A stretch of DNA of 64,000 nucleotides, taken from Pelobacter seleniigenes DSM 18267. Its GTDB lineage: Bacteria > Desulfobacterota > Desulfuromonadia > Desulfuromonadales > Geopsychrobacteraceae. Of the stretch, positions 43,220 through 51,122 are shown one piece after another. The DNA is taken from positions 1,810,501 through 1,874,500 of the forward strand of contig NZ_JOMG01000002.1 of the NCBI RefSeq assembly GCF_000711225.1, read 5' to 3'. The stretch's first letter is position 1, and the number at the start of each line of letters is the position of its first letter. A program made the position numbers and the translations under genes. The notes below the pieces were generated by a model. It had not been told where the DNA came from. It did not search any database and saw only the letters and a program-made list of their open reading frames with translations.

Positions 43220-43789
43220 ATGCGGGAGGTGCTGAGCTGGTTGCTGCTGGTTGGCTGCGGGTTGCTGCTGAGTACAGCCCCGGTCCGAGCCGCAGAGACT
43301 GGAAAGGAGCTTGCTCCAGCCCGTTATGGCATAGCTGTTCTTGGGGGTCAGGCTTATGATCCTGGGCATTTTGGTTTGGTCATTGTCCAGGGGCAGATGC
43401 TTCTCGATTACGAACGGGTCTTCTGGCATCCGGCACCCAAGGCGTTACGCCTCAAGCTGGAAGCTAATCTCGGCTTGCGGACCGATTCCAAACCGCGCGG
43501 ACTGGTCGCGGCCAATGCCCTGGCCCTCTATTACCTGCAGCCGGATGGACAAGCCTGGCGTCCCTATGTCGAAGCGGGCATCGGGCTGATCTATACCGAT
43601 TTCCAGGTCGCCGGGCAGGGGTTGCGGGTCAATTTCAACCCGCAGTGCGGAGCGGGTCTGGAATACGCGCTGGCGGACGGGGCCGCCATGACCCTGGGGG
43701 TGCGGCTGAGCCATATTTCCAACGGCAACCTCCATCATGATAACCGCGGTATCAATGCCGCCCTGGTCAGTATCGGATATCTTTTTTAG
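43220..43789 (+). CDS. PagL-like outer-membrane beta-barrel (acyloxyacyl hydrolase family)
   Basis: This is a 189-residue protein with signal peptide ending near VRAAE, alternating beta-barrel strands and a C-terminal aromatic (YLF). The segment RLSHISNGNLHHDNRGIN resembles the PagL lipid A 3-O-deacylase active-site strand (His-x-Ser-Asn); the third catalytic acid is not obvious. It may deacylate or bind the lipid anchor of the product in the outer membrane. ATG 43220 is preceded by GAGGTGG; GTG 43214 is an alternative. Confidence 0.65.
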   Translation: MREVLSWLLLVGCGLLLSTAPVRAAETGKELAPARYGIAVLGGQAYDPGHFGLVIVQGQMLLDYERVFWHPAPKALRLKLEANLGLRTDSKPRGLVAANALALYYLQPDGQAWRPYVEAGIGLIYTDFQVAGQGLRVNFNPQCGAGLEYALADGAAMTLGVRLSHISNGNLHHDNRGINAALVSIGYLF

Positions 43790-43792
43790 ACG

Positions 43793-44233
43793 ATGAAAAA
43801 AGCGGATGTCCCCCAGCAGAGCGGCCTGATGGCCGGCTGCCGCGAAGTTAATTACGCGGTCGACGATGACGGCAGCTATACCCTGGCCCCAAGTTCCGGC
43901 TGGGAGGCGAAGAATGTCGCCCTGCGCCATGCCTGGGAGGCGATTATCGAGCAGCTGGAACAGGAGCTGGCCGCAATCAGGGCAGGGCGGAAAAGTCCCT
44001 TAAGCTATCACATGGTCAAAAACCAGATGGACCCGGCCCTGCTCGCCAAGTATTCCGGCATCCCCCGCTGGCGGGTCAAGCGCCACCTGAAGCCGGCGGT
44101 CTTTGCCAAGCTCGACCGGGCGGTGCTGACCAGCTACGCGGAGCTGTTCGGCATCAGCATCGAGCACCTGTGTCGGGTACCGGACGTTCCGGACCTGGCC
44201 CTGGCAGATTTTGACCGTTCTGAAAGCAGATAA
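43793..44233 (+). CDS. Conserved-looking hypothetical with HTH-like C-terminal half
   Basis: The 146-residue protein has no signal peptide. Residues about 70-125 (MDPALLAKYSGIPRWRVKRHLKP followed by FAKLDRAVLTSYAELFGIS) look like a helix-turn-helix of XRE type, although the region may be structural and not DNA-binding. It lies three bases after the PagL-like gene and just before the BtrH-like gene, so it probably acts with them. No characterised relative is recognised. Confidence 0.6.
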   Translation: MKKADVPQQSGLMAGCREVNYAVDDDGSYTLAPSSGWEAKNVALRHAWEAIIEQLEQELAAIRAGRKSPLSYHMVKNQMDPALLAKYSGIPRWRVKRHLKPAVFAKLDRAVLTSYAELFGISIEHLCRVPDVPDLALADFDRSESR

Positions 44234-44237
44234 CAAC

Positions 44238-45251
44238 GTGAATATCGATTTTCCCCATCGACAGTTTGCCCATTGCGAAAGCGGGGTGACCGCCAACCTG
44301 CTGAACTATTACGGCCTGCCCTGCAGTGAAGCCCTGGCTTTCGGCATCGGCGGCGGGCTGTTTTTCGCCTATGTCCCGTTTGTCAAAATCAATTTCCTGC
44401 CCCTGACCACTTTCCGGATCGGGCCGGGGAGTATTTTCAAGAAAACCACCAAACGGCTCGGGGTCAAGGTCGGTCGCCAGCAGTTCAAGGATCCCCGCGC
44501 AGCCGAACAGGAGCTGGACCGGTTGCTGGCCAGCGGCTGCCCGGTCGGTGCCCAGACCGGGGTGTTCTGGCTGCCTTATTTCCCGCCAGCTTATCGTTTT
44601 CATTTCAACGCCCACAACCTGGTGGTGTACGGCAAAGAAGGCGACGAGTACCTGATCAGCGATCCGATTTTCGAAGAACCGGTGCGCTGCGCGGCCCGGG
44701 ACCTGCGCAAGGCGCGCTTTGCCAAAGGCGCACTGGCCCCGAAAGGGAAGCTTTACTATTTTGAGAAGATGCCGGAGCGGTTCGACGTGGCTCAGGCTGC
44801 CGTCGCGGGGATCAAGGATGCCTGTTGGGCGATGCTGAAAATCCCGCTGCCGCTGGTCGGAGTCCACGGCATCCGTCTGCTGGCCCGCCAACTGGCCAAA
44901 TGGCCTGTCAAGCTGGGTGAGAAAGATGCGCTGCAGCATCTTGGTCATGTGGTGCGCATGCAGGAGGAGATCGGCACCGGCGGGGGCGGCTTTCGTCTGC
45001 TCTATGCGGCTTTTCTGCAGGAGGCCGCCGAGTTGTTACAGAATCGGCCGTTGCTGGAGTTGTCCGAGCGTTGCACCGCGGTTGGCGACCGCTGGCGGGA
45101 GTTTGCCGTGGCCGCCTCGCGGGTCTGCAAAGGGCGGCAGGCCGGACCGGATGCTTTCCGGGAGCTGGCTGAGCTGTTGCGGCACTGTGCCGGGCAGGAA
45201 GAGGCGCTCTTTACCGATCTGCACCGGGCCGTCAGCGCCAGAACCCGTTGA
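44238..45251 (+). CDS. BtrH-like acyl-ACP:acceptor acyltransferase
   Basis: This is a 337-residue protein with a BtrH N-terminal domain: HCESGVTANLLNYYG carries the nucleophilic Cys, AHNLVVYG the likely His, and the C-terminal half resembles DUF4872. BtrH of butirosin synthesis moves an aminoacyl chain from an ACP to an aminoglycoside. Here it could move a polyene or other acyl group from ACP3 (47530) to an amine or hydroxyl. The start is GTG 44238, chosen because homology begins immediately after it; the RBS is weak. Similar genes beside ABC exporters occur in flexirubin-type clusters. Confidence 0.75.
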   Translation: MNIDFPHRQFAHCESGVTANLLNYYGLPCSEALAFGIGGGLFFAYVPFVKINFLPLTTFRIGPGSIFKKTTKRLGVKVGRQQFKDPRAAEQELDRLLASGCPVGAQTGVFWLPYFPPAYRFHFNAHNLVVYGKEGDEYLISDPIFEEPVRCAARDLRKARFAKGALAPKGKLYYFEKMPERFDVAQAAVAGIKDACWAMLKIPLPLVGVHGIRLLARQLAKWPVKLGEKDALQHLGHVVRMQEEIGTGGGGFRLLYAAFLQEAAELLQNRPLLELSERCTAVGDRWREFAVAASRVCKGRQAGPDAFRELAELLRHCAGQEEALFTDLHRAVSARTR

Positions 45252-45266
45252 GCAGGATGCTGCGAG

Positions 45267-46031
45267 ATGATGTCCGCCACTGTTAATGATATCGCCCTGA
45301 GTGTTGCCGACCTGGTCAAGACCTACCCCGGGGCAACGCGACCGGCCCTTGACCGGCTTTCCCTGGAGGTTGCGCGGGGCAGCATCTTCGGTCTGCTCGG
45401 GCCGAACGGGGCCGGTAAAACCACCCTGATCTCCATCCTTTGTACCCTGCTGCGGCCAAGCGCCGGAAGCGCGGCGATATTTGGTCAGGATGTGGTCCGC
45501 CAGGCCGGTTCGGTGCGCCGGACCATCGGCCTGGTGCCTCAGGATATCGCCCTCTACCCGACCCTGACCGCGCGGGAAAACCTGCGCTACTTCGCCCGAA
45601 TTCAACGTTTGCCCCGGCGGCATCTCGAAGCGCGGGTCGAGGAATGTCTGGCCACGGTCGGGTTGCTCGATCAGGCTGATCGGCGGGTGGCGAGTTTTTC
45701 CGGCGGCATGAAGCGCCGCGCCAATCTGGCCGTGGGGATTCTTCATCAGCCCGAACTGCTGTTTCTGGATGAGCCGACCGTCGGCATCGACGCTCAATCG
45801 CGCAACCTGATTCTGGATCGGCTGACCGAACTGAATCGCGCGGGGATGACCCTACTTTACACGACCCATTACATGGAAGAGGTTCAGCAGCTTTGTGACG
45901 ATATTGCCATTGTCGATTGCGGCAAGATCATTGCCCGTGGTGCGCCCCGCGCTCTGCTCGCCGAGCAGGACGCCTGCCAAAATCTCGAAGAACTGTTCCT
46001 GGCTCTGACCGGGAAGCAGTTGCGCGACTAA
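45267..46031 (+). CDS. ABC transporter ATP-binding protein
   Basis: This is a 254-residue ATPase with Walker A (LLGPNGAGKTT), Q-loop (LVPQDIALYP), signature FSGGMKRR, Walker B (LLFLDEPTVGID) and the switch His (YTTHYMEE). It is of the drug/lipid exporter DrrA/CcmA-like class. It pairs with the permease at 46042 (ten-base gap) and likely exports the product or its precursor. Confidence 0.95.
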   Translation: MMSATVNDIALSVADLVKTYPGATRPALDRLSLEVARGSIFGLLGPNGAGKTTLISILCTLLRPSAGSAAIFGQDVVRQAGSVRRTIGLVPQDIALYPTLTARENLRYFARIQRLPRRHLEARVEECLATVGLLDQADRRVASFSGGMKRRANLAVGILHQPELLFLDEPTVGIDAQSRNLILDRLTELNRAGMTLLYTTHYMEEVQQLCDDIAIVDCGKIIARGAPRALLAEQDACQNLEELFLALTGKQLRD

Positions 46032-46041
46032 AGGCGATTGC

Positions 46042-47361
46042 ATGCTGTTACTGGCCAACATCAAAAAGGAACTGCTGCTGCTAAGCCGCGACCGGGCCGG
46101 GTTGCTGGTGCTGTTTGTCATGCCCATGCTGCTGGTGCTGGTGCTGTCCCTGGTGCAGGACGACCTGTTCCGGGCATCCGGGCAGGCCGCCACCCGGGCG
46201 GTGTTTGTCAATCTTGATCAGGGTTTGGCCGGCGCGGATCTGGCCGCCCAATTGGAAGCGACCGGCGCCCTGGACCTGATCCGGAAGCAGGATGGCCAGG
46301 CCATCGGCGCGGACCAGGCCCGGCAACTGGTGCTCAGCGGCGCTTATCAGTTCGCCCTGGTCGTACCCAAAGATTTCAGTCAGGTTCTGGAAACCTCCGC
46401 CGAAAGCACGGTGCAAGCCGCATTGCGCAAAGAGAGCAGCTATCCACCTCTGGAAAAGCTGCTGGTCTATTTCGATCCGGCGGTGCGCGGGGTCTACCGC
46501 AGCGCCGTGACCACGGCTTTGCAGCAGGGGCTGTTAGCCTTGGAGATTGAGCGCAAAAGCGCCGCCCTCGGACGCTTGTTGCCAGCTGAACTGGAGCGGA
46601 CCGTCAAAGAACAGTTGGGGCCGTACGGGGCACAAAATATTCCCATCAACCTGCCGCAGCTCGGCTCGGCCTGGGCGCGCAGGCCGCTGGTCAAACTGGA
46701 TGAGGAATCGGTGTTTGCCGAAAAATATCCGACCCTGCCGACCTCGGTGCAGCAGAACGTACCGGCCTGGACTCTGTTCGGAATGTTTTTCATCGTCATT
46801 CCCCTGGCCGGGACCCTGATCCGCGAGCGTCAGGAAGGGACCCTGGCCCGACTGATGACCATGCCGGTCAGCAACCGCAGTCTGCTTCTCGGCAAGGTGA
46901 GCGCCTATCTGCTGATCTGCCTGGTGCAATTCGGCTTGATGCTGGCGGTGGGAAAGTTTATCCTGCCGCTGCTCGGTACCCCGGTGCTGGAACTTGGCTC
47001 GGCCCCCCTGGCGCTGCTGCTGGTTGCGCTCAGTGCGGCCCTGGCCGCCTGCGGCTACGGCATTCTGGTCGGGGTGCTGGCGCGCAGCTACGATCAGGCC
47101 TCGACCTTCGGCTCCGTCTCGGTGGTGATCGCCGCGGCCATGGGCGGGGTGATGGTGCCGGTCTATGTGATGCCGCGCGCCATGCAGTCCCTCAGCGTTT
47201 TTTCCCCCCTGGGCTGGGGGCTGGATGCGTTTCTGGATATTTTCGTGCGCAACGGCAGCCTTCACAGCGTTTTGGGCAATGTCGCTGCGCTGGCGCTGTT
47301 TTTTCTGGTCTGCCTCGGGTTTGCCCTGGTGGTGTTTCAGCGCTGGCGGCGGGGGCAATAG
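46042..47361 (+). CDS. ABC-2-type permease
   Basis: This is a 439-residue membrane subunit with one N-terminal helix (about residues 20-40), a large extracytoplasmic domain (about 45-240) and five to six helices in the C-terminal half, the layout of YhhJ/YbhR-type ABC-2 exporters. The conserved LIRERQEGTLARLMTMPVSN segment precedes the transmembrane bundle. With the ATPase it forms an exporter whose substrate is probably the cluster product. Confidence 0.93.
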   Translation: MLLLANIKKELLLLSRDRAGLLVLFVMPMLLVLVLSLVQDDLFRASGQAATRAVFVNLDQGLAGADLAAQLEATGALDLIRKQDGQAIGADQARQLVLSGAYQFALVVPKDFSQVLETSAESTVQAALRKESSYPPLEKLLVYFDPAVRGVYRSAVTTALQQGLLALEIERKSAALGRLLPAELERTVKEQLGPYGAQNIPINLPQLGSAWARRPLVKLDEESVFAEKYPTLPTSVQQNVPAWTLFGMFFIVIPLAGTLIRERQEGTLARLMTMPVSNRSLLLGKVSAYLLICLVQFGLMLAVGKFILPLLGTPVLELGSAPLALLLVALSAALAACGYGILVGVLARSYDQASTFGSVSVVIAAAMGGVMVPVYVMPRAMQSLSVFSPLGWGLDAFLDIFVRNGSLHSVLGNVAALALFFLVCLGFALVVFQRWRRGQ

Positions 47362-47395
47362 GCGGTTTTTATCTGTAAACGGCTCTTTTCAGTTG

Positions 47396-47480
47396 TTGCG
47401 GCGTTAATCTGTGGACTTTTTTGCCACAGCGGAACATGTCTCGATTTCGGTCTGAAAACTTAACGTTTGCCATCCCCTGG
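47396..47480 (+). repeat. Probable degenerate copy of repeat family A
   Basis: TCTGAAAACTTAACGTTTGCC and the preceding CACAGCGGAACATG resemble the second half of the 57477-57617 repeat (TCTGAAAACTTAGCCGTTGCC, CACAACGAAAAATTG). Identity is clearly lower than between copies 1 and 2, so this is tentative. It occupies the 168-base gap between the ABC permease and ACP3. Confidence 0.4.
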
Positions 47481-47529
47481 TTGCGGACGGCAAGCCATTT
47501 AATTGTATTGTCACAATGGAGCAAGCAGA

Positions 47530-47802
47530 ATGAATGACAGGTTGGAAAGCGAACTGGTGGCCATGATTCTTGAGCTGTGCAGTGTCGATGATATCCAGGC
47601 CGAAGATGTCCCGGCGGATGCTCCGCTGATCGGCCCGGAATCAGCCATGGGCCTTGATTCCCTGGACGCGGTCGAGGTGGTGGTGGCCGTGCAGAAAAAG
47701 TACAATGTGCGCATCGGCGGCAAGAAATCGAGCCGCGAAGTGCTGCAGTCCATCGCCAGCCTGGCCGACTATATCCGGCGCAAGCAGCCTGCCTGTGCCT
47801 GA
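47530..47802 (+). CDS. Acyl carrier protein (ACP3)
   Basis: This is a 90-residue carrier protein with phosphopantetheine serine in MGLDSLDAVEVV and a basic C-terminus (DYIRRKQ). ATG 47530 follows GGAGCAAG; the frame is open upstream but without a ribosome site. It is separated from the main operon by 168 bases and is followed by a membrane-linked methyltransferase-like gene, suggesting a separate carrier for the BtrH/ABC block. Confidence 0.9.
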   Translation: MNDRLESELVAMILELCSVDDIQAEDVPADAPLIGPESAMGLDSLDAVEVVVAVQKKYNVRIGGKKSSREVLQSIASLADYIRRKQPACA

Positions 47803-47835
47803 TGCCCTGGCAGCCAATGGGCGAGTCCCACAGCG

Positions 47836-48618
47836 ATGAGGTGGCCGCGCCTTTTTGAACTGGAAGATCAGCGCTGGCTGCCGCGTTTGCTTCGCAACCA
47901 GGTCACGGATGCTCTTCATGCGCTGATTGTGGACATGCGGGCCTATGCGCCGAGCATCCCGGAACTGCTCTGGGTCATGCAGCAGTCCAAAACCAAACAG
48001 GTGATCGACCTCTGTTCCGGCGGCAGCGGCCCCTGGCCCTACCTGCTCCGGGAAATCCGCAACTCGGAAGAGGTGATCGAACAGGTCACCCTGACCGATC
48101 TCTATCCCAATCAAGCCAGCCTGGAAAAGATCTCGGCAGCACATCCGCTGCTCAGCTATAAAGTCGAACCGGTCAACGCATTACAGATCAGCGCTGATCT
48201 AGTCGGGGTCAGGACTTTATTTTCCAGCTTCCATCACTTCAACCCGACCCAGGCCACAGCCATCCTCCAGGATGCCGTCAACCGGCAGATGCCGATCTGC
48301 ATCTTCGAATTCACCGGCCGTCGCAAAGCTCATTTCCTGCTCATGCCGCTGATGACGGTGCTGCTGTTCACCCGGCTGCTGTTCCGCAAACCTTTTAGCC
48401 TGTCAAAGCTGCTGTTCTCCTACCTGATCCCCATTGTCCCCCTGATTTTCCTCTGGGACAGCACCATTTCCCTGTTGCACAGCTATTCCCAGGAAGAACT
48501 GGAAGACATCCTCGCCGCCGTCACCAACGCCGAATCCTTTATCTGGGAAATCGGCGAAAGCTCCTCACCCAAGACACCGTTGCAGAATACTTATCTGATT
48601 GGGTATCCGAAGGGGTGA
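47836..48618 (+). CDS. Class I methyltransferase-like protein with membrane segment
   Basis: The 260-residue protein has VIDLCSGGSGPWPYL as a SAM-binding motif I and LTDLYPN as motif II-like acid, so a Rossmann methyltransferase fold is likely. Unusually, residues about 170-215 contain hydrophobic helices (LLMPLMTVLLFTRLLF and LFSYLIPIVPLIFLW) that would place it at the membrane. It is the last gene of the biosynthetic block and would methylate a lipidic intermediate or product. Confidence 0.7.
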   Translation: MRWPRLFELEDQRWLPRLLRNQVTDALHALIVDMRAYAPSIPELLWVMQQSKTKQVIDLCSGGSGPWPYLLREIRNSEEVIEQVTLTDLYPNQASLEKISAAHPLLSYKVEPVNALQISADLVGVRTLFSSFHHFNPTQATAILQDAVNRQMPICIFEFTGRRKAHFLLMPLMTVLLFTRLLFRKPFSLSKLLFSYLIPIVPLIFLWDSTISLLHSYSQEELEDILAAVTNAESFIWEIGESSSPKTPLQNTYLIGYPKG

Positions 48619-48620
48619 TT

Positions 48621-48763
48621 AACAGGTTGTTGAAAAAGTCCATCCTTGGCCTTTTTCAAGCTCGGTGGAGAAAATGTGATTTCCACCACCTTACAAAATC
48701 AATGCCTTAGCAAATCGGCATTGATTTTGATCGCCCATCTATGGGCTCGGCAGGCTGTTTAAT
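48621..48763 (+). repeat. Four-hairpin structured intergenic element
   Basis: Four consecutive stem-loops are visible: TTGAAAAAG/CTTTTTCAA (48630-48659), GGTGGA/TCCACC (48664-48687), AAAATCAATGCC/GGCATTGATTTT (48695-48728, perfect 12-bp stem) and GCCCAT/ATGGGC (48733-48746). The element is bounded by AACAGGTTGTT at the left and GCAGGCTGTTT at the right. Similar CAGGxTGTTGAAAAAG-type elements recur in Desulfuromonadales genomes from memory. It may act as terminator of the large cluster or be a non-autonomous mobile repeat. Confidence 0.7.
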
Positions 48764-48961
48764 TTGTTTTGGATTGTTTTTGTGCGCTTGTTGTTGAGTT
48801 GATTTGTCTAGATTTTCCTATGGACCTCGCTGAGAAAAATTTCAGAAATCTATCAGAATTGCTGGATATTATTTGAAAACTGGTCATTTTCTAGAAGTCC
48901 AGCCGTGTTATAGCACGGGCATTATCATTAAATGTAAATTGATTAAAAGGGGGGAAATATT
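48764..48961. other. AT-rich gap without recognised gene
   Basis: After the hairpin element there are about 200 bases of AT-rich sequence up to the lipoprotein gene. GGGGGGAAA at 48951-48957 may serve as its ribosome site. No convincing promoter or small gene is seen. Confidence 0.5.
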
Positions 48962-49651
48962 ATGCTGTCGTATAGATACCTGACCATCACGGTCTCTTTG
49001 CTCCTTTTGCTTGTCCTACCTGGTTGTGCATCACATTCCAACGTCTTCGAATTCCCTCAATGCGAAGGCCAATCCTGCAATATCACTGCAATCACTAAAC
49101 CATTGCCTCCTCATCCGGAGAATGGTCGATATACGATCGATCTTGATCAATTCAGCATCATCCTCCCTTCACCACCATTACGGATTTACACACTCCTGGA
49201 TGGTGATGTTTATGTGTACTTTGAAAATGGCGATTCATTAAGTTTCAGTTTGGACTCCCAAAAATCACTCTCAGAAGATGATCAATGGCCCGCCAGTAGC
49301 AATTACTCCATAGCTGATTCAGCTGAATTTATCTTTACAAAGGCAGAAAAAGACTTAGCAAGCCTAACGGATAAAGGTGACATATGGATAATGAAAAGGG
49401 CCTTGTTTTTAAAGGGAGAGCTTTTTGGTCCTCATAGTGAAATTCAATATTCAAGAAAAACCGATTTTTCTTTGTATTACTGGAACGACACGGCAATGAA
49501 AAACGTATGCTTTGCATACATATTCAGCGAAAGCATAAGGGACAGATACCTCAGGATATCATCAAACAATATGCAATTTGATGCCTTTAAAAGCATCGTA
49601 GCGTCTATCAAAACTACAGATCATTGCAGAATTCGGAGGGGCGATAAATGA
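48962..49651 (+). CDS. Hypothetical lipoprotein
   Basis: This is a 229-residue protein with signal peptide and lipobox LVLPGCAS (Cys at residue 21), so it is an exported lipoprotein. The mature part is not recognised. Composition is AT-richer than the biosynthetic cluster upstream. It overlaps the next small gene by four bases (ATGA), so the two form a pair. Confidence 0.65.
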   Translation: MLSYRYLTITVSLLLLLVLPGCASHSNVFEFPQCEGQSCNITAITKPLPPHPENGRYTIDLDQFSIILPSPPLRIYTLLDGDVYVYFENGDSLSFSLDSQKSLSEDDQWPASSNYSIADSAEFIFTKAEKDLASLTDKGDIWIMKRALFLKGELFGPHSEIQYSRKTDFSLYYWNDTAMKNVCFAYIFSESIRDRYLRISSNNMQFDAFKSIVASIKTTDHCRIRRGDK

Positions 49652-49977
49652 ATGAACTGACAGAAAGAGAAGAGAAAAACTTAAAAATAATACTCGTCCA
49701 CATTTTTGGAAGTGAGGCTGCAAACTGGCCAATGAATAAAGATACCCTCAGGGCGACGGGTGATATGCTCGAAGGATCGAGAAGGTGCTCGGATGCCCTG
49801 GATTACGTTCCACGACCAGCGGGATTTATGCCTGGAGTTTCATATTTACGAAAGCAGCTTGAAGATTTGGCCCGTCGTGCAAGGCAGCATGATCAGCTGT
49901 ATGAGGCCTGCAAAAGGGGCGCTAAGATAAAATGGAAATCGACTGTATACAACGCGGCTCAAGGACTTTATTACTGA
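49648..49977 (+). CDS. Hypothetical small basic protein
   Basis: This is a 109-residue cytoplasmic-looking protein translated from an ATGA overlap with the lipoprotein gene. It is rich in Lys/Arg and aromatic residues at the C-terminus (KRGAKIKWKSTVYNAAQGLYY). No family is recognised. Coupling to a lipoprotein suggests a two-gene accessory cassette. Confidence 0.5.
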   Translation: MNELTEREEKNLKIILVHIFGSEAANWPMNKDTLRATGDMLEGSRRCSDALDYVPRPAGFMPGVSYLRKQLEDLARRARQHDQLYEACKRGAKIKWKSTVYNAAQGLYY

Positions 49978-50249
49978 AATTCAACAGGTTTTTAGTGATT
50001 TTATAGTTGCGGGAACCGCTACAGCACTGTCAGCACGGCTATTTCAAGATTTGAGTCTATGATGGAGGAGAATGTTACTGTCCGGGAAATGTATGTGCAG
50101 GTATGCCGGAAGATGAAAATCAGTCAACCGTAGACTTGACCTCTCCTTTTTTGACCCCTTCTTTCGGTTAACGGTTAACTAGGAGACAGGCCTGTTTTTA
50201 GATGTGAACCATTGTGTCTATGCATTACATCGTCGAATGTGAGTAGCAA

Positions 50250-50642
50250 ATGAGAGTTCATTTGAGTACCGCAACGGTGATGTCCTATGAAAACAGGCGT
50301 CAGTCGATGAATTTGCACTTTAATCCTGTGGTGCTGTTCGAAGATAGCTGGCCCTTTCCGGTAGACCATTTGAAAGATATAAGCTGGAGTATAGAGGCCG
50401 AACCGGTAGGGAAGCTAGATTTTGAGTTCACCACTGGTTGCGGTTCACCGTTTGAGGCGCAAACGGATCGGAATTACATAGAATTTTTCCTGAGCAAGAA
50501 GAACGCGCCATTTCAATATGACGATTACCCTTGCCAGATACTATTCTCGGTTATATTGGACTCTCCTCATTCTGGTCCGATAGAGATAGATCATCGATTT
50601 TTTGGTGTGGTTAAAACAGTGTGGTCCAGAGGGCTACGATAA
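50250..50642 (+). CDS. Hypothetical protein (low support)
   Basis: This is a 130-residue open frame with a plausible amino-acid composition (NPVVLFEDSWPFPVDHLKDIS; many aromatic and acidic residues), reminiscent of small immunity-type proteins, but without recognised motifs. No strong ribosome site precedes 50250; an internal ATG at codon 20 is another option. It is retained as a tentative gene because no alternative explains the stretch. Confidence 0.35.
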   Translation: MRVHLSTATVMSYENRRQSMNLHFNPVVLFEDSWPFPVDHLKDISWSIEAEPVGKLDFEFTTGCGSPFEAQTDRNYIEFFLSKKNAPFQYDDYPCQILFSVILDSPHSGPIEIDHRFFGVVKTVWSRGLR

Positions 50643-51002
50643 AATACATAACCAAGCTAGGCACAGCGAAGGCTTTTCTGTTGCGGCTTCGCCTCTACTA
50701 CAAAGCCGCGCGTGCTGGCGGCGACAGGATGGACCGCTGTGTACTCCATCCCATCGGGCCGAGCTGTCTTACCTCACGCTATTGAGAGATTCCGCGCTAC
50801 GCGTTCCACCTATCAATGGCGTTCGAGCCGACTGCGGTTCTCGACCCGAAAAATTTCGTTTCTCTGCCAAGATCTCTACAGCATACCCACGGGACTGCGA
50901 TTACTTAAAAAAATCCATAGCCGAAATTGCATTTAATGTGACCTTAAATTGTTATCAATTTGGATCTGGCTATTGGAATTTTTCTTTATGTTTTTAAAAA
51001 TA
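50643..51002. other. Gap with no supported gene
   Basis: An open frame at 50602-50997 covers this stretch, but its product (Arg/Ser/Cys-rich, no domain) looks like a chance reading. The first 250 bases are GC-richer than the flanks and may be a decayed fragment of foreign sequence. Nothing more specific can be supported. Confidence 0.4.
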
Positions 51003-51030
51003 TTGACATTTTAAGCGAATGATGTATCCT
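51003..51030 (+). promoter_or_regulatory. Candidate sigma70 promoter of the tct operon
   Basis: TTGACA (51003-51008) and TATCCT (51025-51030) with a 16-base spacer stand about 90 bases before tctC. The leader between promoter and ATG carries no obvious hairpin. AGGAGGA precedes the ATG at 51123. Confidence 0.6.
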
Positions 51031-51122
51031 CACAATTAGGTTTTATATACTATCAAGAAGGATGTATTGGAGAGTCGATTGAGTCATTAATTCTTATTTA
51101 CGCAAACAAATTAGGAGGAAAA

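Noticed and set aside
50640-50900. Possible integron attC-like site
   Set aside because: A CATAACC-like start and several inverted segments are present, but the paired inner and outer core sites (RYYYAAC/GTTRRRY) could not be matched convincingly.
50602-50997. 131-codon open frame after the orphan gene at 50250
   Set aside because: The product has a biased Arg/Ser/Cys composition, no start signal and no domain; the underlying DNA looks like decayed foreign sequence.
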